A DNA stretch of 64,000 nt from Lacipirellulaceae bacterium (lineage in GTDB: Bacteria; Planctomycetota; Planctomycetia; Pirellulales; Lacipirellulaceae), in contig JAVJRG010000005.1 of the NCBI GenBank assembly GCA_040218535.1, positions 558,001 through 622,000 on the forward strand, written 5' to 3'. This document shows positions 51,754 to 61,362 of this stretch, piece after piece (within the stretch, counting starts at the first letter, position 1; each line of letters opens with the position of its first letter). The notes beneath the pieces were generated by a model that was given only the letters and a program-made list of their open reading frames with translations, was not told the DNA's origin and did not search any database. The translations under genes were made by a program, and so were the position numbers.

Positions 51754-53022
51754 TTAGAACCATTCTTTCGCGGGTCGAGTGTCGACCGCAATGTCAATTT
51801 GATCGCGTGGAATTCGCGTTGGCCAGGCCTCGCAGACCGCTTGCACTTGTGGGGGAGCTGAAATCCAAGTGACATAAGGACCAACTTGCGCGACCTTTTG
51901 CGCAAATAGGTTTAACCAACTCTCGCACTGCATCTGGTCATCCCCCAGCAGACGTATAAGGTAACTGCAGGCGTCCTTCTCTGATCTTTGCGGAAGCATT
52001 TCATAATAGCAGCCGGCTACGGGCGTGGTCGGGGCCTGTGCCCGATTCGGGATTTCCGCCGGCAAGCTGCTCAGGAAGTCGGCAGCGACTTCTCTTGACC
52101 GGAAGACAAGCTCCATGGTCGTTGCGAAACGGGCGTGAATTAGACTTAATCGCCAAGTCCCATCGCTCGCTGCGCCTGCCACGCCAGAGACGTTGGTGAG
52201 ACTCGGGCTGACTTCTGAAACTTCCACGTCTGACCATTCAGCGTTGACATCTGCGGTTGAGAGCAGGGGGCGTGTCCGCAGTTCGGCTATTTCACCGGCA
52301 CCGTCACGGGCATCAATGCCCACTGTGAAGTTCCCTTCGTGAGCAACGCTCCCAACAACTACGGGGAGGACACTTTGCGAAGTGAGCGACCGACGGTGCG
52401 AAAGCTCGTGCGTGAGTTCCGCAGCAGCCGCTGCTCCGGCGATTCTTTCTAGCTCATCCCACTGCCAATCGTATTGATTAGCAGCCTTGGCGATCACGCT
52501 GGCCGTGGGATCGCAACAACCGGCTATTACAACGCGGGCTCCCTCAGCGAAAGCCGCTTCGATCGGCCCAGCGCCGATTTGTAGGTCAGCGGCCAAGAGC
52601 TTGTGGTGCTCTAAGTCGATGCCCTCGCCATTCGCTTCATGCTCGAATCGTTGCCCTTCGAAGTAGAGCTGGTCGAGCATCGGTAAGAGATTGCTCCCGC
52701 GGACAGCAGAGATGAGCAGGTCGCCACAGCCTGCATCAACCAGTTTTGCCGCCGCCGCTTCGACACAACCATAGGCGTTTCCCCAACCCGCGTCGGCAAA
52801 CACATGGAGGTTGGGCTCAAGGTAAAGCGACTTGGTGAGTTGCCCAAGGTGCGTTGCAAACGACTGATTGAAGTCGGGGTAGACCCAGTCCTCGCCGGTG
52901 GGATTCACGACCCGAGCGCGGCGATAGCGAAGATTCAGAAGATCGAGACCCTGTGCGGCAACAAAGGCTTCCAGCCCGTTGATGGGTCCCTCGACAGTGG
53001 CTTCGATGGTTGCAAATCGCAT
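51754..53022 (-). CDS. AtuA-like (DUF1446) protein
   Basis: A 422-residue protein resembling the acyclic-terpene-utilisation AtuA family. Family-like segments include LHVFADAGWGNAYGCVEAAA, LLISAVRGSNLLPMLDQLYF, VVIAGCCDPTASVIAKAANQ with YDWQWDELERIAG, and a C-terminal small domain (ACSYLIRLLGDDQMQCES). AtuA genes commonly accompany acyl-CoA metabolism genes in terpenoid or leucine degradation. Here it is followed by an enoyl-CoA hydratase gene, but the carboxylase and lyase genes of that pathway are absent. The assignment rests on pattern only. Confidence 0.65.
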   Translation of the reverse strand: MRFATIEATVEGPINGLEAFVAAQGLDLLNLRYRRARVVNPTGEDWVYPDFNQSFATHLGQLTKSLYLEPNLHVFADAGWGNAYGCVEAAAAKLVDAGCGDLLISAVRGSNLLPMLDQLYFEGQRFEHEANGEGIDLEHHKLLAADLQIGAGPIEAAFAEGARVVIAGCCDPTASVIAKAANQYDWQWDELERIAGAAAAAELTHELSHRRSLTSQSVLPVVVGSVAHEGNFTVGIDARDGAGEIAELRTRPLLSTADVNAEWSDVEVSEVSPSLTNVSGVAGAASDGTWRLSLIHARFATTMELVFRSREVAADFLSSLPAEIPNRAQAPTTPVAGCYYEMLPQRSEKDACSYLIRLLGDDQMQCESWLNLFAQKVAQVGPYVTWISAPPQVQAVCEAWPTRIPRDQIDIAVDTRPAKEWF

Positions 53023-53311
53023 GGCTCTGTTGGGTTAAAACTCCTTTCTCTCATTGGACTGTAACCGCGATGTTGCTCCTACCGTAGCCGCGAGTTTTCT
53101 GTTGCACAGTTTCTGTTGCAAAAGGGCAACGCAAGTCCGGCGGATGTTGACCAGATTCAACCAGGTTCGCTGAACAAACAGTGCTCTTTGCGGCGGAATG
53201 GAGTCGCAAGTCTTTTTGTGACAATGGTTTGCGGCATTTTCCCTGGGTGGCTTTTTAGCATCGGCACACGGACTGCGACTGAAGGGAGCGTTCCGATGCT
53301 CGTCAATCGCA

Positions 53312-53328
53312 GGGAGGAAGCCACCGTG
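53312..53328 (+). promoter_or_regulatory. Ribosome binding site fixing the GTG start of the sigma factor
   Basis: GGGAGGA (53312-53318) and then seven bases before GTG (53326-53328). The in-frame ATG at 53296 has no comparable site. Confidence 0.7.
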
Positions 53329-54870
53329 TCTAAGCAAACCCCGTCTCGTCAAACCGCCGCTAGTAAATCGCTCATGAACGGATCGACCAATAAGGGTGCC
53401 ACAAATAAGAAGGGCGCAACCGCGGAGAATGAACTGGTGGAGTCAGCCGAGCATTCCACGGGCTCGGGCACGGCGATCGACGATCCAGTGCGGATGTATC
53501 TGATGCAGATGGGCGAAATCCCCATGCTCGATCGTGACAAGGAGATCTCCGCCGCGAAACAGATCGAAGCGACACGCGAGCGTTTCCGTCGGACGATGTT
53601 GTGCAACGACTATGTTTTGCACGCGGCAGCCGAGTTGTTGCAGAAGGTGGCTGATGGTGAGTTGCGGCTTGATCGGACGATTGAAATCTCCGTGACGAAC
53701 ACCGCGGAGAAAAAGCGTATGCTCAAGCGGATTGGCCCGAACCTGGAGACGATTCGCCACTTGCTAGGCGAGAACCAGAAGGACTACCGTGTTGCCGTCA
53801 GCACCTCAGAGACCGCCAGAACGAAGCGGGACGCTTGGCGACGATTGGTTGTGCGTCGAAATAAAGTCATTCGGTTGGTTGAAGAACTAAATCTTCGGAT
53901 TCAGCGCCTGCTGCCGATCATGGAGCAGCTCCATGAGATCGCGCATCGGATGGCGACGGTCAAGAAGCACTTGGCAGATCCCGAGCACTGCCTGCTGAAA
54001 GACAACGAGCATGAACTCCGCCAGGAGCTTCAGTACTTGATGAAAATCACGCTAGAGACACCAGCGACGATTGCTCGACTGGTGCGACGTTCCAATGAGC
54101 GGAAGCGGCACTACGATCTGGCGAAGCGGCAACTCTCTGCCGCCAACCTGCGACTGGTTGTCTCGATCGCCAAGCGATACCGCAACCGTGGCATGAGCTT
54201 TCTCGACCTTATTCAGGAAGGCAACACTGGCTTGATGCGGGCAGTTGACAAATTTGAGCACGCACGCGGCTACAAGTTCAGCACCTATGCGACCTGGTGG
54301 ATTCGCCAAGCGATCACGCGAGCGATTGCTGACCAAAGCCGCACGATCCGCTTGCCGGTCCACATGATCGACACGATGAGTAAGATTCGTGCCGTGAGCA
54401 GCGAGTTTGTTCAGGAGAATGGCCGAGAGCCTAATCCGGAGGAGATTGCCGAGATCGCAGGTCTCTCGCTCGAAGATGCCCGCTGCGTGCACAAGATGAC
54501 GCGTCAGCCTTTGTCTCTCGATCAGCCAGTGGGCGATCACGAGGACAACTACTTTGGTGAGTTCCTGGAAGAGAACCGCGATGAGGACCCGCTCTACGAT
54601 ACGAACTTGGAAGCTCTGAAGGAGCGTCTCGAAGAGGTAATGACTGAACTGACTTATCGCGAACGAGAAATCCTCCGCTTGCGATACGGTCTTGCTGATG
54701 GTTACACCTACACGCTGGAAGAAGTCGGCAAGATCTTCTCGGTGACACGCGAGCGGGTTCGCCAGATCGAGTCGAAAGCAGTTCGCAAACTGCAATCGCC
54801 GTATCGGTCGCGGGCGCTGGCGGGCTTCTTGGACGGAGCGGAAGAGCAGTTGCCGGTGGAGATGCAGTAA
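53326..54870 (+). CDS. RNA polymerase sigma factor, primary (RpoD/SigA) type
   Basis: A 514-residue sigma-70 factor. Region 1.2 is [20 protein letters not shown]; a long non-conserved insert (about 100-260) follows; region 2 is [20 protein letters not shown] with [19 protein letters not shown] and [17 protein letters not shown]; region 4 is [20 protein letters not shown] with [13 protein letters not shown]. Region 1.1 is short and Ser/Thr/Lys-rich. The GTG at 53326 is chosen because GGAGGA lies seven bases upstream; longer in-frame starts lack one. It may be the housekeeping or an alternative group 2 factor, which one window cannot settle. Confidence 0.93.
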   Translation: MSKQTPSRQTAASKSLMNGSTNKGATNKKGATAENELVESAEHSTGSGTAIDDPVRMYLMQMGEIPMLDRDKEISAAKQIEATRERFRRTMLCNDYVLHAAAELLQKVADGELRLDRTIEISVTNTAEKKRMLKRIGPNLETIRHLLGENQKDYRVAVSTSETARTKRDAWRRLVVRRNKVIRLVEELNLRIQRLLPIMEQLHEIAHRMATVKKHLADPEHCLLKDNEHELRQELQYLMKITLETPATIARLVRRSNERKRHYDLAKRQLSAANLRLVVSIAKRYRNRGMSFLDLIQEGNTGLMRAVDKFEHARGYKFSTYATWWIRQAITRAIADQSRTIRLPVHMIDTMSKIRAVSSEFVQENGREPNPEEIAEIAGLSLEDARCVHKMTRQPLSLDQPVGDHEDNYFGEFLEENRDEDPLYDTNLEALKERLEEVMTELTYREREILRLRYGLADGYTYTLEEVGKIFSVTRERVRQIESKAVRKLQSPYRSRALAGFLDGAEEQLPVEMQ

Positions 54871-54891
54871 GTGGCTGGAGGCCCCAGCCAC
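54871..54891. terminator. Hairpin between convergent sigma factor and kinase genes
   Basis: GTGGCTGG (54871-54878) and CCAGCCAC (54884-54891) pair perfectly in the 23-base gap between two stop codons. There is no T-run, so termination is only likely. Confidence 0.55.
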
Positions 54892-54893
54892 GG

Positions 54894-55826
54894 TTAGTGC
54901 GAACTAAAGCTCGCGATCTCCAACCGTACGAGTTGTTCCGCCACAATCCCTGCTGACTCCGGCCTGCGAAGTGGGTCTTTGGATAAGAGCCGGTGCACCA
55001 GCGACGCGACCGCTTTGGGAGTTTCCGGTTCACGCTCACGGATGCAAACCGGCTTCGCTTCGCGGTGCATACGCACGAGTGACTCGGCATCTTTGGCTTT
55101 GTGAGGGACAACGCCGGCCAGCATTTCGTAGAGCATAACGCCGAGGCTGTAGAGATCAGCCCGTAGGTCGCAGGCCAGGCTTGAAGCGACAACCTCTGGG
55201 GCCATGTAGTTGAGCGTCCCGAACACTGGCTGGGTCGCCCAGTGCTTGGCTTCCCCGGGAGTATGTGCAAAGCCAAAGTCGAGCAGCGTTGCGTGACCAT
55301 CTTCGGCTAGCATCACATTCGCGGGCTTGACGTCGCCGTGAACCATGCCGGTACTCGAATGCAGGGCATCAAGTGCTTCGGCGACCTGGCGGACGAGCCA
55401 GAGCGTGACGGACAAGGGCAGCTTGCGTTCGCGCTTCAGCACATTGGCGAGCGATTCTCCTTCGAGCCGTGGACTAACGATGTAGAACGGTGGCTGTTGC
55501 ACTCCGGCGGAGAGGATCGGTAACAGGTTGGGGTGAGTCGCCCGACGCCCTACCCAAGCCGCACGGCGCTGCATCTCGATGGCCCCCGCATCGCGCCACC
55601 ACTCTTTTCTCAAGACTTTGATGACGTATGAGGCGCGTTGCTCCTCGGGCGCATCGGCGGGACGGGCGAGGTAGACGCGCGCCAAGTCACCCTCGTTCAG
55701 CAGACGTACGAGCTGCCAAGGACCGATGCGGCCAATTGCCTTCTGCCGCGTACCTAGTGGTGCCTGTGGGGATATTTCGGAGGTCGCTTGAGGGGAGCGA
55801 CTGGCGGAGGGCTCAACAGTGGCCAT
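54894..55826 (-). CDS. Serine/threonine protein kinase-like protein
   Basis: A Hanks-type kinase domain of about 310 residues. Numbered from the ATG at 55826, the key residues are Lys70 in YVIKVLRKE, the catalytic loop HGDVKPANV (His-Gly-Asp instead of HRD), Asp183 of DFG in LLDFGFAH and the activation-segment end GTLNYMAPEVVAS. The glycine loop is degenerate (LLNEGDLARVYLA). There is no transmembrane helix or sensor domain, so it is soluble. Its start may instead be a GTG at 55841. It converges on the sigma factor gene. It is likely active but with unusual ATP-loop contacts. Confidence 0.85.
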   Translation of the reverse strand: MATVEPSASRSPQATSEISPQAPLGTRQKAIGRIGPWQLVRLLNEGDLARVYLARPADAPEEQRASYVIKVLRKEWWRDAGAIEMQRRAAWVGRRATHPNLLPILSAGVQQPPFYIVSPRLEGESLANVLKRERKLPLSVTLWLVRQVAEALDALHSSTGMVHGDVKPANVMLAEDGHATLLDFGFAHTPGEAKHWATQPVFGTLNYMAPEVVASSLACDLRADLYSLGVMLYEMLAGVVPHKAKDAESLVRMHREAKPVCIREREPETPKAVASLVHRLLSKDPLRRPESAGIVAEQLVRLEIASFSSH

Positions 55827-56028
55827 GCGCGGTGCTATCACTAAAGAAGTTTTGGGTCGAAAAGAGCGTTGCTACCTGTCGGGAACAGGTTGCGACTGAG
55901 AGTATCAATCGGCCCAAGTCGAGGCGTGACTCGACGCCCGGTTTGCAAATTCAGTGGTAGAATGGCGAGTTCTGCTAGCACCGGTGAGAAGCTGTACCGA
56001 CCGTGGCGGGTTTGCCATTGCGTATCCG

Positions 56029-57096
56029 TTATCCGCCGAAGTATTTGGTGAGAGTGGCTCTGGCGACAGCCGGATCGTCAGTGCCAGCGACAATCGCTCG
56101 GCCATCGGCAAAGAGGGTAATCTTGTAGTCCTCTGTTTCTAGGCGGAGTAAGAAGGCGTTGACGGTTACCTTCCCAAGTTTCGAAACTTTCTCAGCAACA
56201 GCCGAGAGCGTTGGACTATCACTGCTCGTTGGGCTGATTTGCACGGCGTTGCGACCGCACAGAGTCACTGTTGTGCTTCCCCGTTTTCCTTCAAGCCAGG
56301 GGAATTCACCCGTCACGCAGGTTTTGCATTGCGGTTCCTCCACGCGACGAGCCACTCCTACGTCGCGTAGTTGGTTGTTCCAGAGGTCAAGTACCCGTAG
56401 TTTACGATTGACCGCTTCGAGGTTCCCGCTGAGTATTTTTAATGTCTCCATCACTTCCCAAGCGGCAATCGTTTGCACGATGGGGTTCAGCACGCCTGCG
56501 GTGTCGCACGTGGGTTGCAGTTCTGCCGGTGGCGGCTCGGGCATGAGGCAGCTCAGGCAGGCCGTCTCGCGGGGGAGAATCGCCATTGCTTGCCCTTCGG
56601 CCCCGACGCAGCCGCCGAATACCCAAGGCGTGTTGTTGGCAACGGCGTAGTCGTTGATTAGGTAGCGAACCTCGAAGTTATCAGTGCCATCGACGATTGC
56701 CTCGCAGTCTTCGGCTAGCGTCTTGATGTTATCGGCTGTCACATCGGCAACATGAGGCTCGACGGTCACGGTTGAGTTGATCTCCTGGAGATGCTTCGCT
56801 GCGGCAACCGCCTTGGGGAGATTCGCGGCGACGTCCGCCTCCGTGTACAGCACTTGGCGGTGGAGATTGTCGAGTTCGAGGAAGTCGCGATCGACAATCC
56901 GGACATGCCCCACGCCAGACCGCACGAGCAGTTCTGCCGCGACGGAGCCCAATGCACCGCAGCCGACGACCAGCACTTTTGACTTGCCTAACTTCTCCTG
57001 GCCGTCCTCACCCAACGAAGCGAAATTCACCTGCCGTCGATAGCGCTGAGCGTGGTCGAGCTTAGACTTGGGTTCACTCATCTGATTAGGGTTCAT
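56029..57096 (-). CDS. ThiF/MoeB/HesA-family adenylyltransferase (E1-like)
   Basis: A 355-residue E1-like protein. The nucleotide-binding motif is VLVVGCGALGSVAAELLVRS near 41-60, the adenylation Arg/Asp segment is VDRDFLELDNLHRQVLYTE, and DGTDNFEVRYLINDYAV follows. Two CxxC zinc pairs are CLSCLMP near 180 and CKTCVTG near 260. MoeB and ThiF adenylate the C-terminus of a small sulfur carrier for molybdopterin or thiamine synthesis. The C-terminal 80 residues are an extra domain, not a rhodanese. It overlaps the preceding gene by four bases, forming the end of the uvrA operon. Confidence 0.88.
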   Translation of the reverse strand: MNPNQMSEPKSKLDHAQRYRRQVNFASLGEDGQEKLGKSKVLVVGCGALGSVAAELLVRSGVGHVRIVDRDFLELDNLHRQVLYTEADVAANLPKAVAAAKHLQEINSTVTVEPHVADVTADNIKTLAEDCEAIVDGTDNFEVRYLINDYAVANNTPWVFGGCVGAEGQAMAILPRETACLSCLMPEPPPAELQPTCDTAGVLNPIVQTIAAWEVMETLKILSGNLEAVNRKLRVLDLWNNQLRDVGVARRVEEPQCKTCVTGEFPWLEGKRGSTTVTLCGRNAVQISPTSSDSPTLSAVAEKVSKLGKVTVNAFLLRLETEDYKITLFADGRAIVAGTDDPAVARATLTKYFGG

Positions 57097-57923
57097 CCAA
57101 CAAAATAGCCAGCACAGTCGAACTCGGGGGCTAGATACGCTTGCAGCTTATCGCACTTGTTTCTTATCTCACCAGTTATTGAATCTGCCAACTCTCGAAC
57201 CATGATCGGTTTGTTGATGGCGGAAAGCCAACTTGGTGGTCGTTCTCCCGGTTGCAGCTCAACGAGGATTGCGTCTGCCAAATAAGCAACGGACTCTTGC
57301 GTAGCATCAGCAGTGATCGCGTGCGCTAGTTTCAGTCCATCGTACTCTTTTGAAATCGTTGATCCATCAAATACTGCGAAGACTGCCGCGGGATACCAAG
57401 TTAGCATTGCGAGCTGACTGGCTTGCGACGACTGACCACGCAAATCGACAACGAGCGGAACGCCGGACTCACTCGCCTTTCTCAAGATGTCTTCAGAAGG
57501 ACCTTCGGTAAAAACTGTGAGTTCCAGTTCACGTGCGAGATCGGCTTCGAATTCTGAGACGCTGCCGCCTCGCAGAACGGTGCGTTTCCCTTCGAGGCGA
57601 AGATTCTGATGGTGAATATCCCAACGATTGATGCCCAAGCGGTGTTCAAATTGCAGGGAGGTGCCGTCCTGCAAGTTCACTTCGAGCTCGATCTCGTAGA
57701 GAAACGGCAATCGGGGCGACCAATAGCACGGTTCGGTAACGAGTAGTTCTTTGCCTTCAAATGAGAAAGTTGATGGCAATGTCTTAGAGAATCGACATCT
57801 TGGTCCCCGCAAGATGCCTGTGACGCTTTCAATTTGCTCCACCGATTGATCGTGGAATACGAGCGTCGCGGTGGTATCCGTGGCGTTGCGCGTTTCTACG
57901 GTGAGCAAGTCGTGGAGCTTCAT
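57093..57923 (-). CDS. GH2-like beta-sandwich protein, no catalytic residues seen
   Basis: A 276-residue protein. The segment TEPCYWSPRLPFLYEIELEV resembles the immunoglobulin-like sandwich of family 2 glycoside hydrolases. FEHRLGINRWDIHHQNLRLE and GKRTVLRGGS resemble the following strand and the start of the TIM barrel. The rest of the barrel is short and the catalytic Asn-Glu pair of GH2 is not visible. It may be a degenerate enzyme with another role. The ATG at 57923 lies one base after the uvrA stop; its 3' end overlaps the ThiF-like gene by four bases, so the three genes are coupled. Confidence 0.6.
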   Translation of the reverse strand: MKLHDLLTVETRNATDTTATLVFHDQSVEQIESVTGILRGPRCRFSKTLPSTFSFEGKELLVTEPCYWSPRLPFLYEIELEVNLQDGTSLQFEHRLGINRWDIHHQNLRLEGKRTVLRGGSVSEFEADLARELELTVFTEGPSEDILRKASESGVPLVVDLRGQSSQASQLAMLTWYPAAVFAVFDGSTISKEYDGLKLAHAITADATQESVAYLADAILVELQPGERPPSWLSAINKPIMVRELADSITGEIRNKCDKLQAYLAPEFDCAGYFVG

Positions 57924-57924
57924 T

Positions 57925-60864
57925 TCATTCAATCTCCTCCTCCTCGGCAGCCAACGCATACTCTTTCGTCTTCTGCAAAGCCTCACGCAAATACCGCCCT
58001 GTAATCGATCGCTCATTCGCGGCCACTTGCTCCGGGGTTCCGGTGGCGACCACTTGGCCGCCTTCTTCTGCCGCACCGGGGCCGAGATCAATCACGTAGT
58101 CTGCCGCCTGCAACACCAGAGGATGATGCTCAACCACCACGAGCGAGTGTCCCATGTCCGTCAGCGACTGAAAACAATCCAGCAGTTGCATCACGTCGGA
58201 ATTGTGCAAGCCGGAGGTCGGTTCGTCCATGAGGAACAGAGTTCTTCCTCGTTTCGCTGCGGAAACGTAGTTGGCCATTTTCAGTCGCTGGGCTTCGCCA
58301 CCGGAAAGCGTATTGGCCGCTTGGCCCAATCGCAGATAATCAAGCCCCATGTCGATCAGGCATTTCAATCGCGTGAGGATTTTCTTCTGACCGCGAAAGA
58401 AGGTGAAGGCTTCACGCACCGAGAGGTCCAGCACGTCAGCGATGCTGAGTCCCCGGTAACGGATTTCGAGGACTTCGCGTCGGTAGCGAGTGCCTTGGCA
58501 GTCGGCACAACGCATGAAGACGTCGGCCATTAGTTGCATGTCAACTTGGATCGACCCGTCCCCTTGGCAGGTTGGACAGCGACCGCCATCGACATTGAAG
58601 CTGAAGTGTCCGGCTTTGAATCCGGCCGCCTTGGCGTCGGTCGTGCCGGCGAACAGAGAACGAATCGGGTCGAACGCCTTCACGTAAGTGACGGGGTTGG
58701 AACGCGGCGTGCGGCCAATGGGCGATTGATCAACCATGATGCAGTCGTCGAGTTGACTGACGCCCACAAGATCGTCGAATTTGGCGTTCGTGCCATTCGT
58801 ATCCAGCTTCAAACCTTGGGCGACCGCCGGGTAGAGGGTTTCGCCCACGAGAGTGCTTTTGCCCGCTCCGCTAACGCCGGAGACGACGCAGAGCATGCCA
58901 AGTGGAAAATCAACGGCGAGTCCTTCTTCACTACTTCCACGCAGGTTGTTCTCGCGCGCCCCGCTTAGTTTCAGCCAACCCTGGTTTGTCTCGCGACGTT
59001 TTTCTGGAAGTTGCAGGAAGCGGCGTCCCGAGAGCCAATCCCCCAAGCGACTGTCAGGCGACTGAAGCATTGCGTCGTATTTGCCTTGGAAGATCACCTT
59101 GCCGCCGAACTCACCCGCACCAGGGCCCATTTCGACAACTTCGTCCGCGGCTTCGATCAGTTTCTCGTTGTGTTCAACCAACACGACCGTGTTGCCGCGA
59201 TCTCGAAGGGCAGTGACGGCTTCGACCAGCCGTGGTACGTCGGCGGCATGCAAGCCCGCTGAGGGTTCATCCAGCACGTAAAGCATTCCCGTGAGATTTG
59301 AACCCAGGGCGGATGTCAGCGCAACGCGTTGGGCTTCTCCGCCGGAAAGTGTTCTTAATGGACGCGCGAGTGACAGGTGCCCCAGGCCGATCCGGTCGAG
59401 GTACTGAAGTCTTTCCTGCACTTGCGAAAGCAAGAGGCGACCAACGACTCGCTGTGACTCATCTAGAGGGGCCGTTTCGAACCAACGACTGCTCATCTCG
59501 ACCGGCATATCGACGACGTCGGCCAGACTCTTCCCGGCGATTTTCACAGCAAGTGCTGCCGGATTGAGCCGCGCGCCCTGGCACTCAGGGCAAGAAGAGT
59601 AGCTTCGCCAGCGGCTCAAGAAGACGCGGATGTGCATCTTGTACTTGCGGCGCTCGAGCCAAGCAATGAAGCCATCAAGTCCGCCAAAGTCGCGTTCAGG
59701 AACGCCATGAGTGATCAGATCGAGATGTCTTTGGTTGAGCTTGGAGAAGGGAACATCAACCGGCAGGTCGTAGTCGTCGGCTAACGCCAGCAGCTCTTCG
59801 AGCTCGTGGTTGTAGGAGGGCGTATTCCATGGGGCGATCGCCCCTTCTTTAAGGCTTTTGCTCGGATCAGGAACGACCAAGTTCATGTCGAGCTCGGTGA
59901 TATTGCCGAAGCCTTCGCATGCCGGGCACGCGCCCAGAGGATTGTTGTAATTGAAGAGCTGAGGTTGAGGATCAGGGTAGTCGATCGCGCAGGTTTCACA
60001 GCGAAGTCGCCGGCTGAAAACATATCGTTGCCAAGTTGAGCCAGCGAGAGTCGTTTGCTTATCGGTTTCGACACGCTCGTTCTGCGACCAAACGAGGGCA
60101 ACACCTCGCCCTGCTTCCATGGCGTTTTCCAGGGAGTCGTGCAGTCGCGTTGTCGTTTCAGTGCTGAGCTTGATGCGATCGGTGATGACTTCAAGCGTAT
60201 CGGCTTCGCGTAGCTGTCCTGCGAGTTCGGGGGTGAGTTCGACGACTTCTTCTCCCAAGGCCAAGCGGCGATAACCGAGCGAGATCAGATCAGCCAGCCA
60301 TTCCTCGTTGGTTCGTTCGCTGCCGCGTTGCGAAACGAAACCGATCATCGCTCGTGTACCTTCAGCGAGTTGTGAGAGAGTCTGAGCGGCAAGATCGGCA
60401 GAAGTTCGCTCGACTTTTTGGCCGCAGGTATGGCAGGTGATCTCGCCGATGCGGGCGAACAAGAGTTGCAGATGCTCGTTTATCTGCGTCGCGCTGCCGA
60501 CGGTCGCTCGGCTGGAGCGGCTGACGGTTTTCCGCGTCACCGCGATTGAGGGGGGAATGCCTTCGATGCTTTCCGCGTCAGGCTTGTCGAGCTGTTCGAG
60601 GAACTGTCGCGTGTAGGTGGAGAAGCTTTCGATATAACGGCGTTGTCCCTCCGCGTAGAGCGTGTCGAGCGCCAGGCTCGTCTTGCCGCTGCCGCTGACA
60701 CCGCAGAAAGCGATCAGCTTGCCGTGCGGCAAGTCGAGATCAACATTGCGGAGATTGTTGACCGCAACGCCACGTACGCGGATTTCGTCGAAGGATTCGA
60801 CGTCCTCAGTGGCAGTGGTGGTCTGGGGAGGATCAGTAACGGTTGATGCTGTAACTGTTGACAT
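57925..60864 (-). CDS. uvrA: Excinuclease ABC subunit A
   Basis: A 979-residue UvrA. Two ABC ATPase halves are present: Walker A GVSGSGKTSLALDTLY near 54-70 and GVSGAGKSTLVGETLYP near 643, with signatures LSGGEAQR in both halves. Zinc modules carry CHTCGQKV, CETCAIDYPD, CPACEGFG and, in the second half, CPTCQGDGS with CADCQGTRY. UvrA recognises bulky DNA damage and loads UvrB. It is the first gene of a three-gene coupled operon; uvrB is not in this window and uvrC lies 40 kb away. An acidic C-terminal tail (EEEEIE) is present. Confidence 0.97.
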   Translation of the reverse strand: MSTVTASTVTDPPQTTTATEDVESFDEIRVRGVAVNNLRNVDLDLPHGKLIAFCGVSGSGKTSLALDTLYAEGQRRYIESFSTYTRQFLEQLDKPDAESIEGIPPSIAVTRKTVSRSSRATVGSATQINEHLQLLFARIGEITCHTCGQKVERTSADLAAQTLSQLAEGTRAMIGFVSQRGSERTNEEWLADLISLGYRRLALGEEVVELTPELAGQLREADTLEVITDRIKLSTETTTRLHDSLENAMEAGRGVALVWSQNERVETDKQTTLAGSTWQRYVFSRRLRCETCAIDYPDPQPQLFNYNNPLGACPACEGFGNITELDMNLVVPDPSKSLKEGAIAPWNTPSYNHELEELLALADDYDLPVDVPFSKLNQRHLDLITHGVPERDFGGLDGFIAWLERRKYKMHIRVFLSRWRSYSSCPECQGARLNPAALAVKIAGKSLADVVDMPVEMSSRWFETAPLDESQRVVGRLLLSQVQERLQYLDRIGLGHLSLARPLRTLSGGEAQRVALTSALGSNLTGMLYVLDEPSAGLHAADVPRLVEAVTALRDRGNTVVLVEHNEKLIEAADEVVEMGPGAGEFGGKVIFQGKYDAMLQSPDSRLGDWLSGRRFLQLPEKRRETNQGWLKLSGARENNLRGSSEEGLAVDFPLGMLCVVSGVSGAGKSTLVGETLYPAVAQGLKLDTNGTNAKFDDLVGVSQLDDCIMVDQSPIGRTPRSNPVTYVKAFDPIRSLFAGTTDAKAAGFKAGHFSFNVDGGRCPTCQGDGSIQVDMQLMADVFMRCADCQGTRYRREVLEIRYRGLSIADVLDLSVREAFTFFRGQKKILTRLKCLIDMGLDYLRLGQAANTLSGGEAQRLKMANYVSAAKRGRTLFLMDEPTSGLHNSDVMQLLDCFQSLTDMGHSLVVVEHHPLVLQAADYVIDLGPGAAEEGGQVVATGTPEQVAANERSITGRYLREALQKTKEYALAAEEEEIE

Positions 60865-60965
60865 AGTGGGAGTTCAGAATCGGCAGTCGTACAGCCGGGG
60901 CTATTTAGCTACGTGCAAACAGACCAGCTTACCGCGCCGGGGTTCGAGTTGCTACAATGCGTGCC

Positions 60966-61247
60966 ATGCCAAGCAAGAAACGGAAGAACCTTTTCTATAT
61001 CCTGTTGATTCCCGTCGGGATCGTATTCGTCGTCACCGCTTGCGCTTACGGCTACATGGCGTTCACGATTGCCAACGCCGCGGGGGACGCGGCCAAGCAG
61101 GCGGGGCATCCCCTGTTTTCCTGGCTCAGGACCAACGGCGATTGGCTCATGCTCACCGAACTGGGCGTGCTAGCGGTGCTGACCATCGGCGCGATGGTGC
61201 TTGAAGCCAAGCAGGACGCGGATGAATCGCAGGAACAAGCCGAATAG
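60966..61247 (+). CDS. Small membrane protein, hypothetical
   Basis: A 93-residue protein with two hydrophobic helices (FYILLIPVGIVFVVTACAYG and WLMLTELGVLAVLTIGAMVL) joined by a hydrophilic loop. The N-terminus is basic (MPSKKRKN) and the C-terminus acidic. No family is recognised. The ATG at 60966 follows another in-frame ATG at 60957, and neither has a strong ribosome binding site. It is upstream of ligA on the same strand, separated by an inverted repeat. Confidence 0.65.
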   Translation: MPSKKRKNLFYILLIPVGIVFVVTACAYGYMAFTIANAAGDAAKQAGHPLFSWLRTNGDWLMLTELGVLAVLTIGAMVLEAKQDADESQEQAE

Positions 61248-61254
61248 GACATTA

Positions 61255-61340
61255 GACAGGATTTACGATGAACAGGATCGGAAGTTGAGAGATTTCGTAA
61301 GCAAGGACAATCATATCATGTTGATCCAGTAAATCCTGTC
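61255..61340. repeat. Inverted repeat of the ACAGGATTTAC family
   Basis: GACAGGATTTACGATGAACA... (61255-61278) is complementary in part to ATCATGTTGATCCAGTAAAT... (61315-61340). It lies between the small membrane protein gene and ligA. Confidence 0.7.
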
Positions 61341-61362
61341 AAAAACAGAAGTGTCAATATTC

